NCBI RefSeq assembly: GCF_003086295.3
Contig: NC_092039.1
Coordinates: 94,942,561 to 95,006,560, forward strand
DNA length: 64,000 nucleotides
Source of the DNA: Arachis hypogaea
Taxonomy: Eukaryota > Streptophyta > Magnoliopsida > Fabales > Fabaceae
Direction of reading: 5' to 3'
This document shows, piece after piece, positions 52,101 to 62,800 of the stretch (the stretch's first letter is position 1; every line of letters begins with the position of its first letter). The notes under the pieces were generated by a model. It was not told the origin of the DNA and searched no databases. It worked only from the letters and a program-made list of their open reading frames with translations. Made by a program: the position numbers and the translations under genes.

Positions 52101-54422
52101 TCAATGTTGTCTAGTCCCAACACCAAACTTAGAGTTTGGATATGGGGTTTGAACACCAAACTTAGAGTTTGGTTGTGGCTTCACAACACCAAACTTAGAG
52201 TTTGACTGTGTGGGCTCTTCTTGACCTTGAACTGAGAGAAGCTCTTCATGCTTACTCTCTTTTGTCACAGAGGGATGGCCATGTGCTTGAAACACAAGAT
52301 ATTCTCCATTTAATTGGAGGACTAGCTCTCCCCTGTTGACATCTATCACAGCTTCTGCTGTGGCTAGGAAAGGTCTTCCTAGGATGATGCATTCATCATC
52401 TTCCTTCCTAGTATCTAGGATTAGGAAATCAGCAGGGATGTAAAAGTCTTCAACTTTTACTAGCATGTCCTCTACCATTCCATAAGCTTGTCTTATGGAT
52501 TTATCTGCCAATTGTAATGAGAACAAGGCAGGTTGTACCTCAATGATTCCTAGCTTCTCCATTACAGAGAGTGGCATAAGGTTTATCCCTGACCCAAGAT
52601 CACACAGAGCTTTTTCAAAGCTCATGGTGCCAATGGTGCAAGGTATTAAGAACTTGCCAGGATCTTGTCTCTTTTGAGGTAGAGTTTCCTGAATCCAAGT
52701 ATCCAAATCACTAATGAGCAAGGGAGGTTCACTTTCCCAAGTCTCATTACCAAACAGCTTGGCATTCAGCTTCATGATAGCTCCTAAGTATTGAGCAACT
52801 TGCTCTCCAGTCACATCTTCATCCTTTTCAGAGGATGAATAATAGTCAGAGCTCATGAATGGCAGAAGGAGATTTAGTGGAATCTCTATGGTCTCTGTAT
52901 GAGCCTCAGATTCCTCAGGATCCTTAATAGAAAACTCCTTCTTGCTTGAGGAACGTCCCAGGAGGTCTTTCTCACTAGGATTTTCGTTCTCCTCCTCCTT
53001 GATGCATTCGGCCATGTTGACTAAGTCAATGGCTTTGCACTCTCCTTTTGGATTCTCTTCTGTATTACTTGGGAGAATACTGGGAGGAGTTTCAATAACT
53101 TTCTTGCTCAGCTGGCCTACTTGTGCCTCCAAATTTCTAATGGAGGATCTTGTTTCATTCATGAAACTGAAAGTGGCTTTTGACAGATCAGAGACTATAT
53201 TGGCTAAATTAGAATTATTTTGTTCAGAGTTCTCTGTCTGTTGCTGAGAAGATGATGGATATGGCTTACTATTATTCAGCCTATTGCGTCCACCATTGTT
53301 AAAACCTTGTTGAGGTTTTTGTTGATCCTTCCAGGAGAAATTTGGATGATTTCTCCATGATGGGTTATAGGTGTTTCCATATGGTTCACCCAGATAATTA
53401 ACCTCTGCCATGGCAGGGTTCTCAGGATCATAAGCTTCTTCAGAAGCTGCCTCTCTAGTACTGTTGGATGCATGTTGCAATCCATTCAGATTTTGAGAGA
53501 TCATGTTGACCTGTTGAGTCAACACTTTGTTCTGAACCAATATGGCATTCAGAGCATCAATTTCAAGAACTCCTTTCTTCTGAGGGACCCCATTATTCAC
53601 GGAATTTCTCTCAGAGGTATACATGAACTGGTTGTTAGCAACCATGTCAATGAGTTCTTGAGCCTCTTCAGGCGTTTTCTTCAGGTGAATAGATCCACCT
53701 GCAGAATGGTCCAAGGACATTTTCGAAAATTCAGAGAGACCATAATAGAATATATCTAATAGGGTCCATTCTGAAAACATGTCAGATGGACATCTCTTGG
53801 TCAGCTGCTTGTATCTTTCCCAAGCTTCATAGAGGGATTCACCATCTTTTTGTTTGAAGGTTTGAACATCCACTCTCAGCTTGCTCAGCTTTTGAGGAGG
53901 AAAGAATTTATCCAAGAAGGCAGTGACCAGCTTATCCCAGGAGTCCAGGCTATCCTTAGGTTGTGAATCCAACCATATTCTAGCTCTGTCTCTTACAGCA
54001 AAAGGGAAAAGCATGAGTCTGTAGACTTCAGGATTAACTCCATTCGTCTTTACAGTATCACAGACCTGCAAGAACTCAGTTAAAAACTGATAAGGATCTT
54101 CAGATGGAAGTCCATAAAACTTGCAGTTTTGTTGCATCAAGGCAACTAGTTGAGGCTTAAGCTCAAAGTTATTGGCTCCAATGGCAGGAATGGAGATGCT
54201 TCTTCCATCAAACTTGGATGTTGGCTTTGTGAAGTCACCAAGCATTCTCCTTGCATTATTATCATTATTATTTTCGGCTGCCATCTCCTTCTCCTGTTCG
54301 AAAATTTCTGAAAGGTTATTTCTGGATTGTTGTAATTTAGCTTCTCTTAATTTTCTCTTCAGAGTCCTTTCAGGTTCTGGATCAGCTTCAACAAGAGTGC
54401 CTTTATCCTTGTTCCTGCTCAT
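52101..54422 (-). CDS. gag: RT-8 gag-protease, intact
   Basis: Particle protein plus processing protease. The frame is open from 54443, but I chose the ATG at 54422 (MSRNKDKGTLVEADPEPE) because RT-7 Gag begins with the same residues; this gives 773 residues. Gag core about 85-275 (LMLFPFAVRDRARIWL, SLYEAWERYKQLTKRCP, DHSAGGS, ELIDMVANN), then Gln/Asn-rich sequence with YNPSWRNHPNFSW, then protease about 590-710 with CDLGSGINLMP (Asp near 608) and [11 protein letters not shown]. The active-site triad reads DLG, as is usual in this lineage. No zinc knuckle is visible. The C-terminus is three 11-residue repeats with NSKFGV. No RT or integrase follows; the next features are the conserved hairpin and dyad array. 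Confidence 0.92.
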   Translation of the reverse strand: MSRNKDKGTLVEADPEPERTLKRKLREAKLQQSRNNLSEIFEQEKEMAAENNNDNNARRMLGDFTKPTSKFDGRSISIPAIGANNFELKPQLVALMQQNCKFYGLPSEDPYQFLTEFLQVCDTVKTNGVNPEVYRLMLFPFAVRDRARIWLDSQPKDSLDSWDKLVTAFLDKFFPPQKLSKLRVDVQTFKQKDGESLYEAWERYKQLTKRCPSDMFSEWTLLDIFYYGLSEFSKMSLDHSAGGSIHLKKTPEEAQELIDMVANNQFMYTSERNSVNNGVPQKKGVLEIDALNAILVQNKVLTQQVNMISQNLNGLQHASNSTREAASEEAYDPENPAMAEVNYLGEPYGNTYNPSWRNHPNFSWKDQQKPQQGFNNGGRNRLNNSKPYPSSSQQQTENSEQNNSNLANIVSDLSKATFSFMNETRSSIRNLEAQVGQLSKKVIETPPSILPSNTEENPKGECKAIDLVNMAECIKEEENENPSEKDLLGRSSSKKEFSIKDPEESEAHTETIEIPLNLLLPFMSSDYYSSSEKDEDVTGEQVAQYLGAIMKLNAKLFGNETWESEPPLLISDLDTWIQETLPQKRQDPGKFLIPCTIGTMSFEKALCDLGSGINLMPLSVMEKLGIIEVQPALFSLQLADKSIRQAYGMVEDMLVKVEDFYIPADFLILDTRKEDDECIILGRPFLATAEAVIDVNRGELVLQLNGEYLVFQAHGHPSVTKESKHEELLSVQGQEEPTQSNSKFGVVKPQPNSKFGVQTPYPNSKFGVGTRQH
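52120..52196 (-). repeat. 33-bp coding repeat carrying AAGTTTGGTGT, RT-8
   Basis: AAGTTTGGTGT at 52120, 52153 and 52186 (plus coordinates), exactly 33 bp apart and in frame as SKFGV. Confidence 0.85.
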
Positions 54423-55950
54423 AAGAAAGAGAGAAGAAAACAAGAAAAGAAAGAGGAATCCTCTATGTCACAGTATAGAGATTCCTTTATGTTAGTAGAA
54501 GAAGAAAGGGGTAGAAGAAAGAAGAAGGATGGATTCGGATTTGGATGAAGAGAGGTGAAGAGATGTGTTAGTAATTAAATAATTAAAAAGAATAAGAAAA
54601 GAGAGGGAGAAGAATTCGAAAATAATTTTTTTGAAAAAGGGGTTAGTATTTTCGAAAATTAAAGATGAGATGAGATTAAAATTAAAATTTAAAACAAAAA
54701 GAATTTTGAAAAAGGGAGGGAGAATTTTCGAAAATAGAAGAGGGAAAAGTAGTTAGGTGGTTTTGAAAAAGATAAGAGACAAACAAAGAGTTAGTTAGTT
54801 GATTGAAAAAGATTTGAAATCAAAATTTGAAAAAGATAAGAAGATAAGAAAAAAGATAAGATATTTTGAAATCAAATTTTGAAAAAGATAAAATTTTGAA
54901 AAAGATAAGATAAAAGATAAAAGATAAAAAGATATATTTGAAAAAGATATTTTGAAAAAGATTTAATTTTAAAATTGACTTAACTAACAAGAAATTACAA
55001 GATAAGATTCTAGAACTTAAAGATTGAACCTTTCTTAACAAGAAAGTAACAAACTTCAAATTTTTGAACCAATCACATTAATTGTTAGCTAATTTTTCGA
55101 AAATTTGATAAAAATATAAGAAAAAGATTTTGAAAATATTTTGAAAAATAATTTTTTTGAAATTTTCGAAAATTATATAAAAAAAATGAAAAAGATATGA
55201 TTTTTTTTTGAAAAAGATTTTGAAAAGATAAAATTTTTAAAATTGAAATTTTGACTTGACTTGTAAGAAACAACTAATTTTGAAAATTTTTGACCAAGTC
55301 AACCCAAAATTTCGAAATTTTGGAGGAAAATAAGGAAAAGATATTTTTTATTTTTGAATTTTTAAAGAAAAACACAAAAATGACCCAAAACATGAAAATT
55401 TTGGATCAAGACACAAGATGCATGCAAGAATGCTATGAATGTCAAGATGAACACCAAGAACACTTTGAAGATCATGATGAACATCAAGAACATAATTTTG
55501 AAAAAATTTTTAATGCAAAGAAAACATGCAAGACACCAAACTTAGAAATCTTTAATGCATGAAAAATATGAATGCAAAAATGCACATGAAAAACAACAAA
55601 AGACACAAAACAAGAAATCATCAAGATCAAACAAGAAGACTTGTCAAGAACAACTTGAAGATCATGAAGAACACTATGAATGCATGGGATTTTCGAAAAA
55701 ATGCAAGAAAAATTTTTAAAGCATGCAATTGACACCAAACTTAAAAATCAACACAAGACTCAAACAAGAAACACAAAATATTTTTGATTTTTATGATTTT
55801 CTAATTTTTTTGTATTTTTATTAATTTTTTTCGAAAAACATTTTTAAAAAAAAAACGAAAAATAAAAGAAAAATTTTGAAAAAGATTTTTGAAAAGAAAA
55901 TTACCTAATCTGAGCAACAAGATGAACCGTCAGTTGTCCATACTCGAACA
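54423..55950 (-). other. RT-8 leader, AT-rich
   Basis: About 1.5 kb between primer site and Gag, without a gene. It is full of GAAAAAGATTTTGA-type repeats (plus strand, 54760-55240), about eight TTTTCGAAAA-like words (for example near 54650, 54727, 55096, 55165, 55692, 55830) and AAGTTTGGTGT on the minus strand at 55533 and 55732. Confidence 0.65.
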
Positions 55951-55969
55951 ATCCCCGGCAACGGCGCCA
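55951..55969 (-). promoter_or_regulatory. Primer binding site of RT-8, tRNA-Asp
   Basis: Minus strand TGGCGCCGTTGCCGGGGAT, identical to that of RT-4, six bases from the LTR. Confidence 0.9.
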
Positions 55970-55975
55970 AAAACT

Positions 55976-57744
55976 TGGTGGACGAAATTGTGATTCCCTT
56001 TTTTCTTGTAATTGGATTTATACTCTGAGGGCATTGTTTATTTCCTTCACAATCTCGTTCAACTAACCAGCAAGTGTACTGGGTCGTCCAAGTAATAAAC
56101 CTTACGTGAGTAAGGGTCGAATCCACAGAGATTGTTGGTATGAAGCAAGCTATGGTCACCTTGCAAATCTCAGTTAGGCAGATTAAAATAGTTTTATGGG
56201 TTTTCGAAAATAGAAATAATGAAAGGGATAAAGATACTTATGCAGATTCATTGGTGGGAATTTCAGATAAGCGGATGGAGATGCTGTAGAGCTCTCGGAC
56301 GCCTGCTCTCCTACTCCTTCTACTCAGTCCTTCTTACTCCTTTCCATGGCAAGCTTTGTATAGGGGTTCACCATCAACTGTGGCTACTTTCATTCCTCAC
56401 GGGGAAATAACCTGTGCGGCTGTCACTCGCACAGCTAACCAGTCTGGAGGCATCACCCATGGCTGATGGCTACATCCCATCCTCGCAGTGAAAACTATGC
56501 TAACGCACTCTGTCACAGTACGGCTAATCACCGGTTGGTTCCCGCTCCTACTGGAATAGAATCCCTCTTTTGCGTCTGTCACTAACGCCCAGCAGGTTAA
56601 AGTTTGAAGCACGTCACGATCATTCATTACCGGAATCCTACTCGGAACACCACAGACAAGGTTGGACTTTCCGGATTCCCAGGATCCTACTCGGAATACC
56701 ACAGACAAGGTGAGACTTTCCGGACCCTCATAAATGCCGCCATCTATCTAGCTTATACCACGAAGATTCTGTTGGGGAATCTAAGAGATACGCATTCAAG
56801 CTCTGTTGCATGTAGAACGGAAGTGGTTGTCAATCACGCGCGTTCATAAGTGAGAATGAGGATGAGGGTAATTTGACTCATCACATTCATCATGTTCTTG
56901 GGTACGAATGAATATCTTGGAATAAGAATAAGAGAGATTTGAATAAAAGAAGATAGAATTTCATTAATACTTGAGGTACAGCAGAGCTCCACACCCTTAA
57001 ACTATGGTGTGCAGAAACTTCACCGTTGAAAATACATAAGCAAAGAGTTCAGGCATGGCCGAATGGCCAGCCCTTTCTAACGTGATCACAGGATTCAAAA
57101 TACAATCCAGGATGTCTAATACAATAGATAAATGTCCTATATATACTAGACTAGCTACTAGGGTTTACATGAGTAAGTAATTGATGCATAAATCCACTTC
57201 CGGGGCCCACTTGGTGTATGCTTGGGCTGAGCTTGATCATTCCACGAGCTAAGGCATATCTTGGCGTTGAACTCTGAGTTATGACGTGTTTTGGGCGTTC
57301 AACTCCGGATCATGACGTTTTTCTGGCGTTTAACTCCAGACAGCAACGTGTACTTGGCGTTCAACGCCAAGTTACGTCGTCATTCTTCGAATAAAGTATG
57401 GACTATTATATATTGCTGGAAAGCCCTGGATGTCTACTTTCCAACGCCGTTGAGAGCGCGCCAATTGGAGTTCTGTAGCTCCAGAAAATCCATTTCGAGT
57501 GCAGGGAGGTCAGATTCCAACAGCATCAGCAGTCCTTTTGTCAGCCTTCTTCAGAGTTTAGCTCAAATCCCTCAATTTCAGTCAGAATTTACCTGAAATC
57601 ATAGAAAAACACACAAACTCATAGTAAAGTCCAGAAATGTGAATTTAACATAAAAACTAATGAAAACATCCCTAAAAGTAGCTTAAACTTACTAAAAACT
57701 ATATGAAAACAATGCCAAAAAGCGTATAAATTATCCGCTCATCA
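55976..57744 (-). repeat. RT-8 5' LTR, 1769 bp
   Basis: Pair of 47036-48803. On the minus strand transcription should start after the TATATATAGG box (57136-57145) and run left. U5 hairpin CCTTAC-GTGA-GTAAGG at 56100-56115. Confidence 0.92.
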
Positions 57745-59034
57745 AGGACCTTGTTTCAGTCATGAAACTTTGAGTGGTTTTGATCAGATCAGAGACCATG
57801 GTTGCCAAGTCATAGGATTCTGCTTAGAACTCTCTGTCTGTTGCTGAGAAGATGATGGAAAAGGCTTGCTATTGCTAAACCTGTTTCTTCCACCATTATT
57901 GTTGTTGAAACCTTGTTGAGGTCTCTGTTGATCCTTCCATGAAAGATTTGGATGATTCCTCCATGAAGGATTATAGGTGTTTCCATAGGGTTCTCCCATG
58001 TAATTCACCTCTTCTATTGAAGGGTTCTCAGGATCATAAGCTTCTTCCTCAGATGAAGCCTCTTTAGTACTGCTTGGTGCATTTTGCATTCCAGACAGAC
58101 TTTGAGAAATCATATTGACTTGTTGAGTCAATATTTTATTCTGAGCCAATATGGCATTCAGAGTGTCAATCTCAAGAACTCCTTTCTTCTGACTAGTCCC
58201 ATTGTTCACAGGATTTCTTTCAGAAGTGTACATGAATTGGTTATTTGCAACCATTTCAATCAGTTCTTGAGCTTCAGTAGGCGTCTTCTTCAGATGAAGA
58301 GATCCTCCAGAAGAGCTATCCAAAGACATCTTGGACAGTTCAGAGAGACCATCATAGAAAATACCTATGATGCTCCATTCAGAAAGCATGTCAGAGGGAC
58401 ATTTTCTGATCAATTGTTTGTATCTTTCCCAAGCTTCATAGAGGGATTCTCCTTCCTTCTGTCTGAAGGTTTGGACTTCCACTCTAAGCTTACTCAATTT
58501 TTGAGGTGGAAAGAACTTTGCCAAGAAGGCATTGACTAGCTTTTCCCAAGAGTCCATGCTTTCTTTAGGTTGAGAGTCCAACCATGTTCTAGCTCTGTCT
58601 CTTACAGCAAAAGGGAATAGCATCAGTCTGTAGACCTCAGGGTCAACCCCATTAGTCTTGACAGTGTCACAGATTTGCAAGAACTCAGCTAAAAACTGAT
58701 GAGGATCTTCCAGTGGAAGTCCATGGAACTTGCAATTCTGTTGCATTAGAGAAACTAATTGAGGCTTAAGCTCAAAGTTGTTTGCTCCAATGGCAGGGAT
58801 AGAGATGCTTCTCCCATAGAAATCGGGAGTAGGTGCAGTAAAGTCACCAAGCACCTTCCTTGCATTGTTGGCATTGTTGTTGTTTTCGGCTGCCATGAGT
58901 TCTTCCTCCTTGAAGAGTTCGTTCAGGTGTTCTAAAGAGAGTTGTGCTTTGGCTTCTCTTAGCTTTCTCTTCAAGGTCCTTTCAGGTTCAGGATCAGCCT
59001 CAACAAGAATGCCTTTGTCCTTGCTCCTGCTCAT
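57745..59034 (-). pseudogene. gag: RT-7 gag-protease, 5' part
   Basis: Minus-strand Gag from ATG at 59034 (MSRSKDKGILVEADPEPE): core with LMLFPFAVRDRARTWL, SLYEAWERYKQLIRKCP and ELIEMVANN, then YNPSWRNHPNLSW. A frameshift near 57830 puts the last part out of frame, so the gene was damaged independently of the RT-8 insertion at 57745-57749 (the AGGAC duplication). The remainder of the gene lies at 45982-47030. Confidence 0.87.
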
Positions 59035-59873
59035 AAGAAAGAGAAGGGAACAAGAAAATGTGGAATCCTCTATGTCACAGTATAGAGATTCCTTTAGGTG
59101 TCAGAGGAAAAGAAGAGTAGAAGACAGAAGTGGAAAATTCGAACTTAACAAAGGAGATGGAGTTCGAATTTTGCATTAAGGGATAGTGTTAGTCCATAAA
59201 TAGAAGGATGTGAGAAGGAGGGAAGTAATTTTCGAAAATTAAGTGAAAAATTTTGAAAACATTTTTGAAAAACATTATTTAATTTTCGAAAATGGAAATG
59301 GAAAAGAAATCAAGTGATTTTTGAAAAAATTTTGAAATTAGAAATCAAAAGGATTTGATTGAAAACTATTTTGAAAAAGATGTGGTTAAGAAGATATGAT
59401 TGATTTAAAAAAAATGTCATTGAGAAGATATGAATTGAAAAAAACATTTTAAAAAGATTTGATTTGAAAATTAAAAACTTGACTAACAAGAAAAGATATG
59501 ATTCAAACATTAAACCTTTCTCAACAGAAAAGGTAACATACTTGAAATGTTGAATCAAATCATTAATTGATAGTAAGTATCTTTAAAAATGGAAAGAAAT
59601 TGGTTTTGAAAAAGATTTGATTGGAAAATTGATTTGAAAAAGATTTGATTTTGAAAAGATTTTGAAAACTTGAAAAAAAAATTGATTTGAAAACAAAATC
59701 TTCCCCTCTAGCCATCCTGGCGTTAAACGCCCAGAATGGTATCCATTCTGGCGTTTAACGCCCAAAATGCTACCTTTTTGGGCGTTAAACGCCCAACCAG
59801 GTACCCTGGCTGGCGTTTAAACGCCAGTCTGTCCTTCTTCACTGGGCGTTTTGAACGCCCAGCTTTTTCTGTG
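59035..59873 (-). other. RT-7 leader, part next to gag
   Basis: AT-rich with TTTTCGAAAA words near 59230 and 59284 and GAAAAAGAT repeats; no gene. Confidence 0.6.
59717..59862 (-). repeat. Dyad array in the RT-7 leader, 5 copies
   Basis: GGCGTTNAACGCC-like dyads start near 59718, 59749, 59779, 59811 and 59843 (30-32 bp apart), a second array of the same word in one element. Confidence 0.88.
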
Positions 59874-59878
59874 CAATT
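59874..59878. repeat. Target site duplication of LTR-9, left (CAATT)
   Basis: CAATT before TGTAACGACCC, repeated at 63604-63608. Confidence 0.9.
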
Positions 59879-62800
59879 TGTAACGACCCAATTTCCGGTA
59901 CGTCATGATCATACTAGAAACTGAGCGCTACCAACTTGTCTACCTAATTATTATCTATTATTTATTATATGAGCCTGATTCGTTGTTAAAAGCGTAGTTA
60001 TTTTACGAGGTACTTTTTTTTTTTGAAAACATTTGGATTAACAAACGGTATCATTCATAATTAATTCATAACTAATAATATATAAAACAGTTATAAACAA
60101 CCACACATAAATACATCTCAAGCAGTTGATAACATTCCGTGATCCAGCTTTATTAGAACATAGACTGTTAGTTAAAACACCCCTAGATATAGCTAAATAA
60201 TAACTATATACATATATATACATACAACATCCTATGCCCTGACCTGTTCAAGAAGTCCCTAAGCTGGCGCCCAGGCTAGCCTAGACTCTATACTCACCTA
60301 GTCCCTCTAACCTACTAAAGCGAGGGAAAGTACGTTCTAGGTCTTCTAAACTCAAGTCAGGTGGAACGTCATCAAAAGGTGGAAGGTTGTATACTACTCC
60401 TCTGCACGATCATATGACATCAAAGAGCATCTCTCAAGTACTTCATCGAGTGGCCACATAACAGCAACATCGTACGAAGGAGTTAGGCTAAAGTTTGTAG
60501 ATAAGCGGGGTGCAGACGTTGGCTGGTTTCACAGTATATACATATAAATAGAGAACGATATTCACCCTAGACTCAGAAGACTATCTAGCGTAGGATTCTC
60601 TTCGCAGAACCATCATCAACGAACTACGGTAAAGTACTCTTACTTCCATCTGAAGGGGAAGGGAGAGAGAAGGGGTAAGAACTGGGGAGTCCTTAGTAGG
60701 GTCGGGGTTATTAGTTATATTCATTTATTTGGGGTCGATTAGCAGACGAATAATAGAATATAGCGAAGCAATAACCAAAAGATAAAGATAGAAAGAGAAA
60801 GTAGAGGCAATAGAAAGCAGAACACAAACAAAAGAATACAAGAAAATAAAACATAGAAATAGCATACAAGCAGACAAACACAAAGAAATAGTTCACACAC
60901 AGAAAGGAATACAACAGAGAATAATGCGCAGACAAGAATGATGCATGTCTAGCCCTAGTGCAGGTAATGAGCTCATCTGTCGGTTACATACCCGCTCCCG
61001 ACGTTACCCAGCAACCACTGCAAGCAACCTTTGTCTTGCAGGGTATCCACTGCAAGCAACCTTTGTCTTGCAGGGCGAAACTTATTAGCCGATATACGCC
61101 CAACAGACTCACTGTAAGCAACCTCTGTCTTACAGGAGCAACAACATACTCACTGTAAGCAACCTCTGTCTTACAGGAGCAACAACACACTCACTGTAAG
61201 CAACCTTTGTCTTACAGGAGCACATTCATCTTGATACCTCTGTAAGCAACCTCTGTCTTACAGCAAAGCATTATAGCAAGGTATCCCAGGAAAGCGTTCT
61301 CAGTGGTCGTACCACCATCTATCTGACTGCCTCTCTGCAGCAGATTCTTACATAATCATTCTCATTATCATCATTCATTAACATTCTCATTATTCATCAT
61401 CACCTTCACATTCTTATGCTGTACCTCTTTCTTTCTCTGTTCAATCATGCTATACAAACTCTACAGCTTTTACTTTTACAACATCGTAACTCGAACCATT
61501 TCTCTTTATCACATTAATCTTTTCTCTTTGTCTTTTTACTCTGCTCTGATTACTCTTTTCTCTGTATCTCTTACTTTTCTCTGGTTACTCTGTTCTCTGT
61601 ATTTCTTTACTCTGCTTTGATTTCTCTTCATAACATATGTATTTAAAGCTTATGTAAATTTCGGTATGAATAGTTAGCCTGTCCCAAGTATAGGTTCATT
61701 AAGTCTATACTGAAACAGTTTAACTTTTCATATAATACCTAACCCTAGTCGCAACTCAAGGACTAACTATGTTGCCCTAGTTCGTTCGCTAGTCTCTGTC
61801 TGTTCTTCTGTTATTAAAACTTTACAGACTTTTCGTTGGTTTTTATCTTTTCCTTAACTTTTTATCTTCCTTTTATCTTTGCCTCGCTAATATGTTCTTA
61901 CCACTCCCTAAGTGTTTTATGAAGGTAACTATGAGATTCTGCACTTAAAGTTGTCTTTCTAAAGCTTTTACAGAAAACTGCCTTTTTCGCATTATTTTAT
62001 TATTTTTATTAAAATATTATTTTTAATTAAATATTATTATTTAATATTTTATTATTATTTATTATTTTATTAATATATTTTCGAAAATTACCTTGCCTTT
62101 ACCTTTTCACATTCAAAATTAATTTTTTACCCCAGTAACTTTTAATATTTCTACTTTAACCATCCTAACTTTCAAAAATTACCAAATAACCCCTCAAACA
62201 CCAAAATAATTACTTCCTTGCCCTTTCTAAGATCTAAAAGGTGTTCTTCATTGTTCTTCACCACACTCAAAGTGTTCTTCGTGTTCTTCGTAAATTCTTC
62301 AAATTCTTTCTCTATTTTTACCCGTTTTTCAGTCTTTTCAGCAACCGATTTTTACTATAATTCATAATAAATTAGCAGCCACTAAAACCCCATCTTTTCT
62401 ACATGATTTCATCACAAATTGAACCCCAATTTAAGCTCTAGGGTTTTGTTTTCCAGCAGCCATAAGAACACACATTCATAGCTTGAATTTCATCAAATTT
62501 CATCAAATTTTCACCAAAATTTCAACAAGAATTATTCATACAAACAATCAATTTCAAGCATAACCAAACCATATCATAATCACACATCCCAAACACAATC
62601 AATCAAGATTAATTTTACCAAACCCTACCTGGTTTTGCTGCTCCTAATTTGGTTAAACTTTCAGGTGGTCCTTTAGCACTTTTTCCTCCTAAATCACATC
62701 AAGAAAACACATGTTTACATGGTTTTCCTTGAAAACCGAATTGAAGAGGGAGGGAGACAGCCATCTTACCTTATTTCCATCCTTGATAAGTCACATGGTT

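Larger units (their letters stand above)
47036..57744 (-). mobile_element. RT-8: complete pol-less Athila-like element, 10,709 bp
   Basis: LTRs of 1768 and 1769 bp, AGGAC target duplication, tRNA-Asp primer site, intact gag-protease and ORF2, and all noncoding modules. No RT, RNase H or integrase. The LTRs differ at about 10 single sites plus one 1-bp indel by my eye (about 0.6 percent), so it inserted recently into the gag gene of RT-7, a relative of the same LTR type. Confidence 0.93.
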
